From: Sediminibacterium sp.
GTDB lineage: Bacteria > Bacteroidota > Bacteroidia > Chitinophagales > Chitinophagaceae
Length of the DNA stretch: 45,118 bases
Assembly: GCA_028687975.1 (NCBI GenBank)
Contig: JAQTZD010000009.1
Coordinates: 1 to 45,118, forward strand
Direction of reading: 5' to 3'
The translations under genes were made by a program, and so were the position numbers. The stretch's first letter is position 1; each line of letters opens with the position of its first letter. Of this stretch, positions 17,927 to 27,616 are shown in pieces. The notes below the pieces were generated by a model that saw only the letters and a program-made list of their open reading frames with translations, did no database searches and was not told the DNA's origin.

Positions 17927-19023
17927 GATGCTGTATTGATGTGCAGATTTACGTAATAATAGCAGCCCTTTTGTTCTGTCTGCAGGGTATGCTTACCCGG
18001 ATAAAGCAGTTCCAGTCTGCGTTTAACATTGTTGATGCCTATTCCGGTATTCTCCATCATGGTGTTTTCGGATTGCACAATGAAGTTGGTTGAAGTAAAA
18101 AAAATATCGCGATCTTTTGCTTCAATCTGAATTTGAATGCTGCTCGCTTCCTTGGTACTGATTCCGTATTTAAAAGCATTTTCCACAAACGGAATAAAGA
18201 TCAGCGGGGCAATCAGCAACTCTCCGATATTGCCGGTGATCGAAAAATCCAGCTTTACCTTCTCGGTAAGCCTAACCTGTTGGAGGTCTATAAAATTGTG
18301 AATGAACTCAACTTCATTGGAAAGGGGTACGCGGTCTCTTTCTGTTTCTGTAAGTATATAGCGCATGATGGCGGAGAGCTTCATTACCGCAGGTGCTGTT
18401 TTTTCACTCCGGATAATGGCCAGCGAATAAATATTGTTCAGCGTATTGAAGAAGAAATGCGGATTAACCTGCGATTTTAAAAAGGACAGTTCGGTATTCA
18501 GTTTTTCATTTTCCGCATCTTTTCTGTGCTGCTCGGTTTTGAGCCAGCGCTGAACTACAGTAATACAGGTTCCCACCGTCATTACCAGTAAAAAGATGGC
18601 TGTATTGAAGTAGTTGTTGCTGCTTCTTCTTCTGGCCCGCATGAGTCTTTGCCGTTCCGGATCCATGGCCATTCGTTCGCCATTGGTGCCGGGTGGTGGT
18701 AGGAAATTTTCGGGTGGTACAATCAGGGTGGCAATATGTCTTGGAACAATTACAAAGAACAACAGGCAGGCAATGATCCACAACAGGTAGGGTACCCATT
18801 TTTCGTTTACCATGTATTTGGGGATCAGTACCTCTGTGTTCAGATAATAAAAGCCGATCAGCAACACATCACAGATGATGATAAACATAAGGGTATGATT
18901 GCTCATACTAAAATCGCGCAGTCCCGGAAAGAATACCAGGTAGGGCAGTGCAAAAAAGCAGACCCAGGCGGCCACATGGGCAATGACCGGAACCAGTTTC
19001 TTCTTATGACGTATAGGGGACAA
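17923..19023 (-). CDS. LytS-like sensor histidine kinase
   Basis: 366 residues. Four hydrophobic membrane segments occupy about residues 10-165, with a polar, positively charged stretch (MRARRRSS) before the last one. The cytoplasmic part carries the His_kinase family motif NPHFFFNTLNNIY with phosphoacceptor His189 and an HATPase region (PLIFIPFVENAFKYGI, then NTGIGINNVKRRLELLYPG). There is no recognisable extracellular sensor domain, so the stimulus is probably sensed in or near the membrane. Four-bp overlap with the LytTR regulator downstream. An exact TAAATTTG element lies 31 bp upstream of the ATG but without a convincing -33 partner. Confidence 0.93.
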   Translation of the reverse strand: MSPIRHKKKLVPVIAHVAAWVCFFALPYLVFFPGLRDFSMSNHTLMFIIICDVLLIGFYYLNTEVLIPKYMVNEKWVPYLLWIIACLLFFVIVPRHIATLIVPPENFLPPPGTNGERMAMDPERQRLMRARRRSSNNYFNTAIFLLVMTVGTCITVVQRWLKTEQHRKDAENEKLNTELSFLKSQVNPHFFFNTLNNIYSLAIIRSEKTAPAVMKLSAIMRYILTETERDRVPLSNEVEFIHNFIDLQQVRLTEKVKLDFSITGNIGELLIAPLIFIPFVENAFKYGISTKEASSIQIQIEAKDRDIFFTSTNFIVQSENTMMENTGIGINNVKRRLELLYPGKHTLQTEQKGCYYYVNLHINTAS

Positions 19024-19126
19024 TGGGCGGATGTTTATGATTGATCAGTTAGTCAAATTTAACCAAGTGGCTTTATTCCCCTCCTAAAATCGGACGAAAG
19101 GTTGTTCTCTATCGGTGAAAGGAGCC

Positions 19127-20038
19127 TCAAATCTTCAAATACCTGACACCCCGGGATTCCAATTCGTAATACAGGTGCTGAACCAGTCCGTCGGCCAATC
19201 CTATTTTGGGCACATAAATGTCTTCTGCTTCTGCCCACCGCATTACATTGATGTAAATCTGCAGGGCCGGCACAATTACATCGGCCCGGTCGCGGCGCAA
19301 CTTGTACACATTGATTCTGTCTTCCAGTGAAAAGCTGGAAATTTCCTTGTAATAATCTTTCAGCAGATCCAGGGTAAGGGGTTTGCCATCCTTCTTCTTG
19401 CTGAGCGAAAAAACCTTGTTGATATTTCCTCCGGTACCAATGGCAATTATTTTTTTGTACCCCTTGGTGCCAGACTTAATGAAGTCTTTCATTTCGTTCC
19501 AGAGCGGGTCTTCTACCATATCTTTCAGCAGACGGATGGTTCCGATATTGAAAGATTTTTTGAACAACAGTCTGCCATCCGAAAAGAAGGTCAGTTCCGT
19601 ACTTCCACCGCCCACATCTATATAGAGATAGCTGTTGCTGGTATCCATATTTTCGGCAATATGGTTCTCGTAAATAATGGAGGCCTCCAGATCACCGCTG
19701 ATGATCGATATTTCCAGTCCGGTTTCGAGTTTTACCTTTCGGATGATATCGGCGCTGTTGGCTGCATCCCGCATGGCGCTGGTTGCACAGATGATCACGG
19801 AATGGTCATTGACTTCATACGCATTCAGTAAATGACGATATGCTTTCATCGTTTGCAGAATCATTCCCCTTTTCTCTTTGGAAATTTCTCCGCGCTCAAA
19901 CACATCGAAACCCAGCCGCAAAGGCACCCTTACCAGGTTGAGCTTGTTGAACAGCGGGTGGCCGTTTTTGTCGTAACCCACTTCAACAATCAGCAATCTC
20001 GCTGCGTTACTGCCTATATCAATTGCGGCTAACCTCAC
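19127..20038 (-). CDS. ppx: Exopolyphosphatase / Ppx-GppA phosphatase
   Basis: 303 residues, the short two-domain form of the family. ASKHA-fold motifs are present: AAIDIGSNAARLLI at the N-terminus, VGGGSTEL in the middle and a GTGGN loop, ending with LADGLVQHLYYE. It removes phosphate from the ends of polyphosphate and may also hydrolyse pppGpp. The start codon overlaps the end of ppk1 by 4 bp, so synthesis and breakdown enzymes are translationally coupled. The two activities cannot be told apart from sequence alone. Confidence 0.92.
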   Translation of the reverse strand: MRLAAIDIGSNAARLLIVEVGYDKNGHPLFNKLNLVRVPLRLGFDVFERGEISKEKRGMILQTMKAYRHLLNAYEVNDHSVIICATSAMRDAANSADIIRKVKLETGLEISIISGDLEASIIYENHIAENMDTSNSYLYIDVGGGSTELTFFSDGRLLFKKSFNIGTIRLLKDMVEDPLWNEMKDFIKSGTKGYKKIIAIGTGGNINKVFSLSKKKDGKPLTLDLLKDYYKEISSFSLEDRINVYKLRRDRADVIVPALQIYINVMRWAEAEDIYVPKIGLADGLVQHLYYELESRGVRYLKI

Positions 20039-22113
20039 TTTCTGGTCTGATTTTTCTTAAACAAATAATGATAAGTTTCTATTTGGGAACGAATCCTCTT
20101 TTTACCAACGGAAGGTACATAGTTGTTGGATAATTCATTGTTGAGGATTCTGGCTTTTACATTGTCTCTTAATTGAATGTGGATAATATCAATCAATTCC
20201 TGCTTAATCACTGGATCCAGAACAGGAACAGCCGCTTCAACCCGGTGATCCAGGTTCCTCACCATCCAGTCGGCACTTGAAATGAATACTTTCTCCTCTC
20301 CCTGATTGTGGAAAATGAGCACCCTTGCATGTTCCAGGTATTCGTCCACAATGCTGATGGCGCTGATGGGCTGTTTGAATTTTTTGTGCTCAATGATCGG
20401 GCAGAATATTCCCCTTACGACCATCCGGATTTCCACACCCGCAACGGCTGCATGGTATAACTTATCGATCAGCAGTGAATCGCTCAGCGAATTTACTTTG
20501 ATGATGATGCGCGCTTCTATACCGGCTTTTGCAGCTTTGATTTCCTTATCTATCAGCTGTATGATCTGACTTCTCATATTCACCGGACAAACCCACAGGG
20601 TTTTACAAAGCTGGAGATTGCGCATGCCCAGCTTCCAGTTTTCGAGGTATCGGAAGATCCGGTTGATGTCGGCCATTACTTTACCGTTGCTGGTAAGCAG
20701 ACAATGGTCTCCATAAATTTTAGCGGTCTTTTCGTTCAGGTTTCCTGTACTTACAAATCCATATTGAACAATCTTGGTCCCTTTTTTCTTTTTGATGATG
20801 CACAATTTGGCATGAATCTTCATTTTGGGAACGCCCAGCAACACTTTTACCCCTTCTTCCTCCAGTATATTCTTCCATTCCAGGTTGGCTTCCTCGTCGA
20901 AGCGGGCTTTCAGTTCCAGCATAACCACCACTTCCTTTCCGTTGCGGGAGGCATTCACCAGGGCATTGATGATTTTTGAATTCGAAGCCAGCCTGTAGGC
21001 AGTGATTTTAATGGAAAGTACATCCGGATCCATGGCGGCTTCTCTCAGCAAATCAATTAACGGATCAAAGGAGTGATAGGGAAAATGCAGCATTACATCC
21101 TGCTTCAAAATAATATCCGTAACACGTTGTGCACTCTGAAGCGCTGAAGGAATAAAGGATTCCCTGCGGGTATTCTTACTGTTGAATACATCCGGGAAAT
21201 CCATAAAGTGCCGGAAGTTGTGTATACGTCCGCCAGGAATGATATTGCTTTTCCGGTTCAGGTTCAGTCTCCTGATGAGGTATTCCAGTAGCCCCGCATC
21301 CATTTCTTTATCGTACACAAACCGAACCGGCTTTCCCTTTCTTCTGTTCTTGACGCCCTTTTCTATTTTTTCTGCAAAACTGGTGCTGATGTCGTTGTCC
21401 AGATCGATCTCCGCATCCTTGGTTACTTTGAAAATATGCGAATCAAAATAATCGTATTCAAAATAGGAGAAGATCACCGGAAGGTTAAAGCGGATGATGT
21501 CTTCGATCAGAATGATCTTTTTTTCGCCTGAAGAAGAAGGTAGTATAATAAAACGGCCAACGGCTTTGGCCGGCACTTCGATCAGGGCATATTTCTGGTG
21601 GTAGGCCGAGCTTTTTTTGCGCATGACCACACCCAGGTAGATGCTTTTATCGCGGAGATAGGGGAGTTGGGGCAAACTCTCGATCATGAGCGGAATAATA
21701 TTGGAACGAACCTGCTCATCGAAGAATTTTTTTACAAAAAGCTTTTGCTCCCTGTTCAGTTGCTTTTCGGTAACAATGCTGATTTTTTCCTTCTTTAGTT
21801 CCTGCACAATGCCTGCCCAGATACGGTTGAATTCATTCTGATGCCGCAATACAATGGTCTGAATCTGGTCGAGGATTTGTTGGGGATCCACTTCCATGTG
21901 CATGTTCAGCTTTTTCCGCTTCTCCGAAAATTCGATCATGCGTTTCAACGTGGCAACCCGCACCCGAAAAAATTCATCAGCATTGTTGGAATAAATGCCC
22001 AGAAACCGGATCCGTTCTTTCAAAGGAACCGTTGGGTCGTTGGCCTCCTGTAAAACGCGCGCATTAAAACTCAGCCAGCTGATATCTCTCTGAATCAAGG
22101 GTCTTTTAGTCAT
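20035..22113 (-). CDS. ppk1: Polyphosphate kinase 1
   Basis: 692 residues, full length for PPK1. The N-terminal domain begins RDISWLSFNARVLQEA. The middle and first C-terminal domain carry HFPYHSFDPLIDLLREAA and MKIHAKLCII, whose His is the expected phosphorylated residue. STGNLNEKTAKIYGDH and the second C-terminal domain (VWCPVNMRSQIIQLID) follow. It builds polyphosphate from ATP, reversibly, at the inner face of the membrane. Together with ppx it forms a compact polyphosphate module. The gene upstream, rfaE2, ends 64 bp away on the same strand. Confidence 0.96.
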   Translation of the reverse strand: MTKRPLIQRDISWLSFNARVLQEANDPTVPLKERIRFLGIYSNNADEFFRVRVATLKRMIEFSEKRKKLNMHMEVDPQQILDQIQTIVLRHQNEFNRIWAGIVQELKKEKISIVTEKQLNREQKLFVKKFFDEQVRSNIIPLMIESLPQLPYLRDKSIYLGVVMRKKSSAYHQKYALIEVPAKAVGRFIILPSSSGEKKIILIEDIIRFNLPVIFSYFEYDYFDSHIFKVTKDAEIDLDNDISTSFAEKIEKGVKNRRKGKPVRFVYDKEMDAGLLEYLIRRLNLNRKSNIIPGGRIHNFRHFMDFPDVFNSKNTRRESFIPSALQSAQRVTDIILKQDVMLHFPYHSFDPLIDLLREAAMDPDVLSIKITAYRLASNSKIINALVNASRNGKEVVVMLELKARFDEEANLEWKNILEEEGVKVLLGVPKMKIHAKLCIIKKKKGTKIVQYGFVSTGNLNEKTAKIYGDHCLLTSNGKVMADINRIFRYLENWKLGMRNLQLCKTLWVCPVNMRSQIIQLIDKEIKAAKAGIEARIIIKVNSLSDSLLIDKLYHAAVAGVEIRMVVRGIFCPIIEHKKFKQPISAISIVDEYLEHARVLIFHNQGEEKVFISSADWMVRNLDHRVEAAVPVLDPVIKQELIDIIHIQLRDNVKARILNNELSNNYVPSVGKKRIRSQIETYHYLFKKNQTRK

Positions 22114-22177
22114 GTTTCAAATTTAATTCAGTTGAACATGTTCCTGTGTTAAGAAAAATGCATCTCCGGAAAGGATA

Positions 22178-22675
22178 TTACGAATAGGAAGACTTGATTT
22201 GCTGTATGATGCCGGTGGTGGAGAATCCTTCTACGATGGGGTTGATGACCACCCTTCCGCCATTGGCCATCACTTCTTTGGCGCCTACAATCTGTTCGAT
22301 GGTATAATCGCCTCCCTTTACAATCACATCGGGCATCAGCGCCAGTATGAGCTCGAGAGGCGTGTCTTCATTGAAAATAATCACTGCGTCGACTACTTCC
22401 AGGTTGCTGAGGATCAGCGACCTGCTTTTTTCGTTATTGACCGGGCGATCCGGCCCCTTCAGTTTTTTTACGCTGGCATCGCTGTTTACGCCTAGTACCA
22501 GAAAATCCGCCTCTTTGGCGGCCTGGTTCAGCGAAAAAATATGTCCCTCATGCAGGATATCAAAACAACCATTGGTGAAGGCTATTGTTTTACCGCTCAC
22601 CCGCCAGGCTGCAATCTGTCTTTGTAAATCTGAGAGGTTGAATATTTTTTTGGGAATGGCTTCTATTGCTTTCAT
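22178..22675 (-). CDS. rfaE2: D-glycero-beta-D-manno-heptose 1-phosphate adenylyltransferase
   Basis: 165 residues: only the nucleotidyltransferase half of the E. coli HldE protein. Visible motifs are FTNGCFDILHEGHIFSL (the HxGH nucleotide-binding site), VLGVNSDASVKKLKG, DRPVN and IVKGGDYT. It makes ADP-heptose for the LPS inner core. In many Bacteroidota the kinase half is a separate gene, and it is not in this window. The start overlaps the stop of the upstream membrane-protein gene by 4 bp. Confidence 0.93.
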   Translation of the reverse strand: MKAIEAIPKKIFNLSDLQRQIAAWRVSGKTIAFTNGCFDILHEGHIFSLNQAAKEADFLVLGVNSDASVKKLKGPDRPVNNEKSRSLILSNLEVVDAVIIFNEDTPLELILALMPDVIVKGGDYTIEQIVGAKEVMANGGRVVINPIVEGFSTTGIIQQIKSSYS

Positions 22676-23676
22676 TCTGCACTTTTTTTATTGTACCAGG
22701 GTAAGAGCCCTAAACAAACAAATCCTACAATTAATATGATGATGAACTGGGCAAACCATTGCAGCGTTCCATTGGCAAATCCGATTTCGAATGAAACGCC
22801 ATTTTTTTCCAGCACTTTGGCCAGGAAAAACGCATAGGCACCAATTCCTCCGGGCGTGATGATCATGCCGATACTGGCAAATGCCAGTGAGGAAATGGCC
22901 GCAGGAAGTCCGAGCCCTTCAGTTCCGGCAGTAGCCCATAAACCAACCCAGGTGCCGCCAATATACAAGGCCCAGATGGCGCCACTGTACAACAGAAATA
23001 ATCCTTTTTGCTGCAGGTTTCTGATGCTGATCAATCCTTCCCATACGCCACGGATCATTTTTTTAACAGCGGTAACAATGCTTAAATGGTTCAGTTTTTT
23101 AAACAGGAAGAATATTGCGGTAAGGGTAAGGACCAATATACTAAGCGTGATGATGATCTTTTGTGCGGAAAACCGGCCACTCCTGCTTTCGAACGCATCG
23201 TGGAACAGCTCAAGGGCATATCCGCCAATGACATCATACTGGCTGATAAATGCCACAACAAAAACAATTCCCAGGCAGATGACGTCGAAAGCCCGCTCTA
23301 CCAGAATGGTTCCGATCAGTTTATCCGCAGGAATTTTTTCGTACCTCGACAGGATGGTGCAACGCAGCACTTCTCCCAACCGTGGGATGGCCAGATTGGC
23401 CAGGTAACCGATCATCACAGCAAAAAAAACATTGATGATTCCGGGCGAATAGCCCATGGGTTTCATCAGTATTTTCCAGCGCATGGCGCGGATAATGTGG
23501 CTGGAAGAAAGAATCAGAAAAACCGGAATCATGAGCCAGTAATTGGCAGATTTCAGGGAGCCTTTGAAATCGGCCCATTTTTCATCGGGAATCTGATGCA
23601 AACTCCACCAAACCAAAAAAATACCAATACCCAAAAAGATAATATATTGAATGACTGATATCCATTTTATTTTCAT
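22672..23676 (-). CDS. Lysylphosphatidylglycerol synthase TM-region / YbhN-like (UPF0104) membrane protein
   Basis: 334 residues from the ATG at 23676 (MKIKWISVIQYIIFLGIG); the 17-residue longer version begins on a TTG inside a TAnnTTTG element and is rejected. About eight hydrophobic segments, with family features such as SSHIIRAMRWKILMKPMG, AIPRLGEVLRC and ITPGGIGAYAFFLAKVL. The family is related to the flippase half of MprF but lacks a synthetase domain here; its substrate is unknown, probably a lipid. The neighbour rfaE2 suggests an envelope role, which is inference. Confidence 0.87.
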   Translation of the reverse strand: MKIKWISVIQYIIFLGIGIFLVWWSLHQIPDEKWADFKGSLKSANYWLMIPVFLILSSSHIIRAMRWKILMKPMGYSPGIINVFFAVMIGYLANLAIPRLGEVLRCTILSRYEKIPADKLIGTILVERAFDVICLGIVFVVAFISQYDVIGGYALELFHDAFESRSGRFSAQKIIITLSILVLTLTAIFFLFKKLNHLSIVTAVKKMIRGVWEGLISIRNLQQKGLFLLYSGAIWALYIGGTWVGLWATAGTEGLGLPAAISSLAFASIGMIITPGGIGAYAFFLAKVLEKNGVSFEIGFANGTLQWFAQFIIILIVGFVCLGLLPWYNKKSAE

Positions 23677-23724
23677 GACAGCCTGCTTATTGCACTTGTG
23701 AAATGATCTGGTTTTGGGAAAATA

Positions 23725-23732
23725 CAAAGGTA
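23725..23732 (-). promoter_or_regulatory. -7 element upstream of the UPF0104 gene
   Basis: Minus-strand TACCTTTG is an exact TAnnTTTG match 48 bp before the ATG. No good TTTG is found 17-23 nt further upstream. Confidence 0.45.
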
Positions 23733-23812
23733 ATTAAGTTCTCCGGATGACCCGGCTAATATATCAAAAATGAATTATAATTTACTGATAATCAGTCTTT
23801 AATCTCCTAATT

Positions 23813-23843
23813 CTTGCATTCCGCCTTATTTTTCGTAACTTTG
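23813..23843 (+). promoter_or_regulatory. Promoter of the GT5-domain gene
   Basis: CTTG, 19-nt spacer, TAACTTTG: exact -7 element with ideal spacing, about 40 bp before the ATG. Confidence 0.68.
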
Positions 23844-23883
23844 CCCCCTTATTCACGGCAAGGTTTGTAAAAAAAGTGTGCTA

Positions 23884-24702
23884 ATGTCAACAAAGAAAAG
23901 GATTTTATTCATTGCCACGGAGATGTCGCCGTATCTGGAGTTAACCGAGTTTGCGGAGGTAATTAACAAACTGGCGATCAAAAGCAATGACAGTGGGTTG
24001 GAAGTGAGATGCATTATGCCCCGGTTTGGGGTCATTAATGAACGCAGGCACCGTCTGCACGAAGTGGTTCGTTTATCGGGTATTAATGTTACAGTAGACA
24101 ACGACGACTATCCGCTGCAGATTAAAGTGGCTTCACTGCCCAACGCACGCCTGCAGGTTTATTTTCTGGAGAACGAAGACTTTTTTAAGCGAAAGCAGAT
24201 TTTTCATGACGAAAACGAAGTGTGGTGCCCTGATAATGATCTGAGAACTGTTTTCTTTTGTAAGGGTGCACTCGAAACTGTAAAAAAATTCGGTTGGCCT
24301 CCGGACATCATTCATTGTAGTGGATGGATGACCGGATTAATTCCGGCATATATTAAAACAGCTTACAAAAAAGAACCCGTATTCGGAAACAGCAAAGTGG
24401 TATTTACCATTGGCTCCAATACATTCAAGGAAAAGCTGGGTGCAGATTTTCTGAAAAAGGCCATCATCAATGCCAATATTAAAGGCAAAGACCTGGAACC
24501 ATTTAAGGAAACTACCAACACCGCAATGTTCAAGGGAGGCGCTCATTTTGCAGATGCCATTTCTTTCGGGGCAGATGATATCGATAAAAAGCTGGTGGAA
24601 GAGTTCTCCAAAGTGAAGGGTAAAAAAGTAGTTCCATTCAAAGGATGGGATTCTGATTTAACAGAGTATTTAGAATTGTACAACGACCTTGCGGGTAAGT
24701 AA
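23884..24702 (+). CDS. Lone GT5 (glycogen/starch synthase N-domain) protein, probably not catalytic
   Basis: 272 residues from the ATG at 23884; the track's GTG lies two codons earlier. The fold resembles the N-terminal half of GlgA: KKRILFIATEMSPY at the start, VYFLENEDFF in the middle and GLIPAYIKTAYKK followed by KVVFTIGSN. Two catalytic landmarks are altered. The KTGGLADV loop that binds ADP-glucose reads LELTEFAEV (18-26), and the HDWH-type motif reads CSGWM (145-149). The C-terminal GT-B domain is missing altogether. Such short GT5 proteins are annotated as glycogen/starch synthase in many Bacteroidota, but synthesis activity looks unlikely here. The stop lies 10 bp before the DUF4270 ATG, so the two are probably one unit. 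Confidence 0.85.
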   Translation: MSTKKRILFIATEMSPYLELTEFAEVINKLAIKSNDSGLEVRCIMPRFGVINERRHRLHEVVRLSGINVTVDNDDYPLQIKVASLPNARLQVYFLENEDFFKRKQIFHDENEVWCPDNDLRTVFFCKGALETVKKFGWPPDIIHCSGWMTGLIPAYIKTAYKKEPVFGNSKVVFTIGSNTFKEKLGADFLKKAIINANIKGKDLEPFKETTNTAMFKGGAHFADAISFGADDIDKKLVEEFSKVKGKKVVPFKGWDSDLTEYLELYNDLAGK

Positions 24703-24712
24703 TTTCCAGAAC

Positions 24713-26197
24713 ATGCATTCAACTTCTACACTGCGTAGTATCGCTATTTTACTAATTGTATTTACTGCTGCAGCCTGTACCAGGATCACTTCCACCGAAC
24801 TGGGAAGAGGATTAATTCCCGTTGTTGACGGGGTGAATACCTTTGATACAACGTTAGAACTCGTAACCGATAATTTCGAGCATCCCGATACTACCCGTAT
24901 TTACAAACAGGATGAACATGTACTGGGTGCAATTACCAATGATCCCTTGTTTGGTAGTACCACTGCTTCCATGAATTTTGAGCTGTTTCCCACCCAGTTC
25001 CCTTTTGCGGTTCCCGGTACCAAAGACAGCATTGTTGCAGATTCTGCAGTATTGATCCTCAGTTACAGAAGATTCTATGGAGATTCCACACAACCGCTGA
25101 TCCTGAGCGTGGAAGAAATCAGTACCAGCACACCCCTGGATCCTTATATCGTTTACCCGGCCAATTATCCTTCCCGTTACAATATTTCCACCGTTGGAGC
25201 ATTGGGGAACCCGGTTACCCTCGACATCAGGCGACTGGGTGATTCTGTAAAAAACAGGTACGAGAATGCGACTAACCAGATCCGGATTCGCCTGAACAAT
25301 CAGGTGGCTACCCGTTTCCTGAAAACCTACGACTCTACAAATGCCTATAAATCGGATACCACTTTCCGGGCCCATTTTGGTGGTTTTGCCCTTAAAGTAG
25401 CATCCTCCAACCCGGCCAATGCCCTGTTGTATGTAAACCTGCTGGATACCAATACAAAACTGTCTTTGTATTACAGTTCCAGTACTACCGGTGCCACCAC
25501 CCGCGATACCAATGTAGTGAACTTCCGCTTTAATGCCTATCTGGGCGGTGATGCCAACTTCATTACCCGCAGCCGCGGAGGAAGTGAAGTTGCTTCCAGG
25601 TTTGCTACGGCTACTACACCAAGGCCGGATTCATTGCTTTATATTCAGACCTATCCTGGTACCTATGCACGTTTGCGTGTGCCTAATCTGGATAAAATGA
25701 GTAACCGGATTATTCATCGTGCAGAACTGATCACCGAACAGGTACCGGATGATGCCAACCTGCTGACCCTCGATCGTTATATGGAAGGGCCTGGAATACT
25801 TCTGCTCAGTATCTACGACTCGGCCAACAAGTTTAACCGGAATATTCCCAACGACTATTCTATTTCTGCTTCAGGCCCCAATACCTATACTTTTGGCGGA
25901 TACCGTTTTTATAAAACCGTGCCCGGCTACGATCGGATTGCAGGGTATAATTTTGACCTGACCCGTTATGTTCAGGGAATTGTAACAAGGAAAGACACCT
26001 CGTTTACAATGCGGTTAAGTGCCCCAAGCAACGATTCGATCATGTACACGCCGGCCTATCCCAATAACAAGGTCAATCAGCTCTATTACCTCACCCCATC
26101 TTACCACAACCAGGTGGCACAGGGAAGGGTAAGGCTAGGAGGCGGCAGTCATACCCGTTTCAGAATGCGATTGAGAATTGTTTATTCCCGCCTGTAA
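24713..26197 (+). CDS. DUF4270 lipoprotein
   Basis: 494 residues from the ATG at 24713 (MHSTSTLRSIAILLIVF). The signal ends in TAAAC, a lipobox. The mature protein opens with TRITSTELGRGLIPVVDGV and FDTTLE, the usual DUF4270 beginning, and continues as a beta-rich secreted protein with repeated short strands. The C-terminal region RVRLGGGSHTRFRMRLRIVYSRL is also typical. Function unknown. Located on the cell envelope, and adjacent to the GT5-domain gene, a pairing I recall from other Bacteroidota genomes (recollection, not checked). Confidence 0.84.
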   Translation: MHSTSTLRSIAILLIVFTAAACTRITSTELGRGLIPVVDGVNTFDTTLELVTDNFEHPDTTRIYKQDEHVLGAITNDPLFGSTTASMNFELFPTQFPFAVPGTKDSIVADSAVLILSYRRFYGDSTQPLILSVEEISTSTPLDPYIVYPANYPSRYNISTVGALGNPVTLDIRRLGDSVKNRYENATNQIRIRLNNQVATRFLKTYDSTNAYKSDTTFRAHFGGFALKVASSNPANALLYVNLLDTNTKLSLYYSSSTTGATTRDTNVVNFRFNAYLGGDANFITRSRGGSEVASRFATATTPRPDSLLYIQTYPGTYARLRVPNLDKMSNRIIHRAELITEQVPDDANLLTLDRYMEGPGILLLSIYDSANKFNRNIPNDYSISASGPNTYTFGGYRFYKTVPGYDRIAGYNFDLTRYVQGIVTRKDTSFTMRLSAPSNDSIMYTPAYPNNKVNQLYYLTPSYHNQVAQGRVRLGGGSHTRFRMRLRIVYSRL

Positions 26198-26223
26198 ATT
26201 TTCATCAGGCAAACTTATATTTG
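26193..26223 (+). promoter_or_regulatory. Probable metK promoter
   Basis: TATATTTG is an exact -7 element; the partner at 19 nt is TGTA, a weak -33. It leaves a leader of only about 20 nt, so no SAM riboswitch can be present. Confidence 0.5.
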
Positions 26224-26252
26224 CATACCTAATTATTTAAAACCCATCAATA

Positions 26253-27506
26253 ATGTCTTATTTATTTACTTCTGAGAGTGTATCTGAAGGTCATCCGGAC
26301 AAGGTAGCCGACCAGATATCGGATGCATTAATCGATAACTTTTTAGCGTTTGATGCGCAGTCTAAAGTAGCGTGTGAAACACTGGTAACCACCGGTCAGG
26401 TAGTACTGGCAGGCGAGGTGAAGTCGAAAGCGTACCTGGATGTACAGGAGATAGCGCGCGGCGTTATTCGTAAGATCGGATACACGAAGAGTGAATACAT
26501 GTTCGAAGCAAACAGTTGTGGTATTTTATCTGCGATTCACGAGCAGAGTGCCGACATCAACCAGGGTGTAGACCGTAAGAAGAAAGAGGAGCAGGGAGCA
26601 GGCGACCAGGGAATGATGTTTGGTTATGCGAACAACGAAACAGAAGACTATATGCCACTGGCACTGGATCTGGCACACAAGATCCTGTTGGAGCTGGCTG
26701 CATTGAGAAGAGAGAACAAGCAGATCAAATACCTGCGTCCAGACGCAAAGAGCCAGGTTACCCTGGAATACGACGACAACAACCGTCCTGTACGCATCGA
26801 TGCGATCGTGGTATCTACCCAGCACGATGATTTTGATACAGAAGCGAAGATGCTGGCAAAGATCAAGTCCGACATCATCAATATCCTGATTCCAAGGGTA
26901 AAGGCGAAGTACAAGAAATATGCGAAGTTGTTCAACAACAACATCACCTATCATATTAACCCTACGGGTAAGTTTGTAATCGGTGGTCCGCACGGTGATA
27001 CCGGTTTAACCGGCCGTAAAATCATCGTAGACACCTACGGTGGTAAGGGAGCACATGGTGGTGGAGCTTTTAGTGGTAAGGATCCCAGCAAGGTAGACCG
27101 TTCAGCAGCTTATGCTACGCGTCATATTGCGAAGAACCTGGTAGCAGCTGGTGTTGCAGATGAGATCCTGGTACAGGTATCCTATGCGATTGGTGTGGCC
27201 AAGCCAACTTCCATCAACGTGAACACCTATGGTACTGCCAAGGTTAAACTGACCGATGGTCAGATTGCGAAGATCGTGGAAGGCATTTTCGATATGCGTC
27301 CATACTTCATTGAGCAGCGCCTGAAACTGCGTAACCCGATCTACAGTGAAACTGCTGCTTATGGTCATATGGGCCGTAAGAGTGAAGTGGTTACCAAGAC
27401 CTTCAGAACTCCGGATGGTAAAGAGAAGAAAGTAAAAGTGGAACTGTTTACCTGGGAGAAACTGGACTATGTTTCCAAAGTGAAAAAAGCGTTTGGCTTA
27501 AAATAA
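26253..27506 (+). CDS. metK: S-adenosylmethionine synthetase
   Basis: 417 residues. Signatures include [21 protein letters not shown] at the N-terminus, [12 protein letters not shown] (ATP-binding hexapeptide region) and [19 protein letters not shown]. It makes SAM from methionine and ATP. Lys is mostly AAG and many Ala codons are GCG compared with nearby genes, suggesting codon selection for high expression. It has its own promoter and terminator, so it is likely monocistronic. Confidence 0.97.
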   Translation: MSYLFTSESVSEGHPDKVADQISDALIDNFLAFDAQSKVACETLVTTGQVVLAGEVKSKAYLDVQEIARGVIRKIGYTKSEYMFEANSCGILSAIHEQSADINQGVDRKKKEEQGAGDQGMMFGYANNETEDYMPLALDLAHKILLELAALRRENKQIKYLRPDAKSQVTLEYDDNNRPVRIDAIVVSTQHDDFDTEAKMLAKIKSDIINILIPRVKAKYKKYAKLFNNNITYHINPTGKFVIGGPHGDTGLTGRKIIVDTYGGKGAHGGGAFSGKDPSKVDRSAAYATRHIAKNLVAAGVADEILVQVSYAIGVAKPTSINVNTYGTAKVKLTDGQIAKIVEGIFDMRPYFIEQRLKLRNPIYSETAAYGHMGRKSEVVTKTFRTPDGKEKKVKVELFTWEKLDYVSKVKKAFGLK

Positions 27507-27527
27507 TCATTCAAAGTCTATTTTCAG

Positions 27528-27558
27528 AAACCTCTGTGCATTTGTACAGAGGTTTTTT
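27528..27558 (+). terminator. metK terminator
   Basis: Perfect 10-bp inverted repeat (aaacctctgt / acagaggttt) with an 8-nt loop and a T run, 21 bp after the metK stop. Confidence 0.88.
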
Positions 27559-27616
27559 GTTTCATTGATCAGCTGTATTTGTCTGATGAATAATCCAAAT
27601 GGGCTAATTTCATGGT

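Noticed and set aside
26198-26252. SAM riboswitch upstream of metK
   Set aside because: The gap is only 55 bp, and a promoter -7 element sits within it, leaving about 20 nt of leader.
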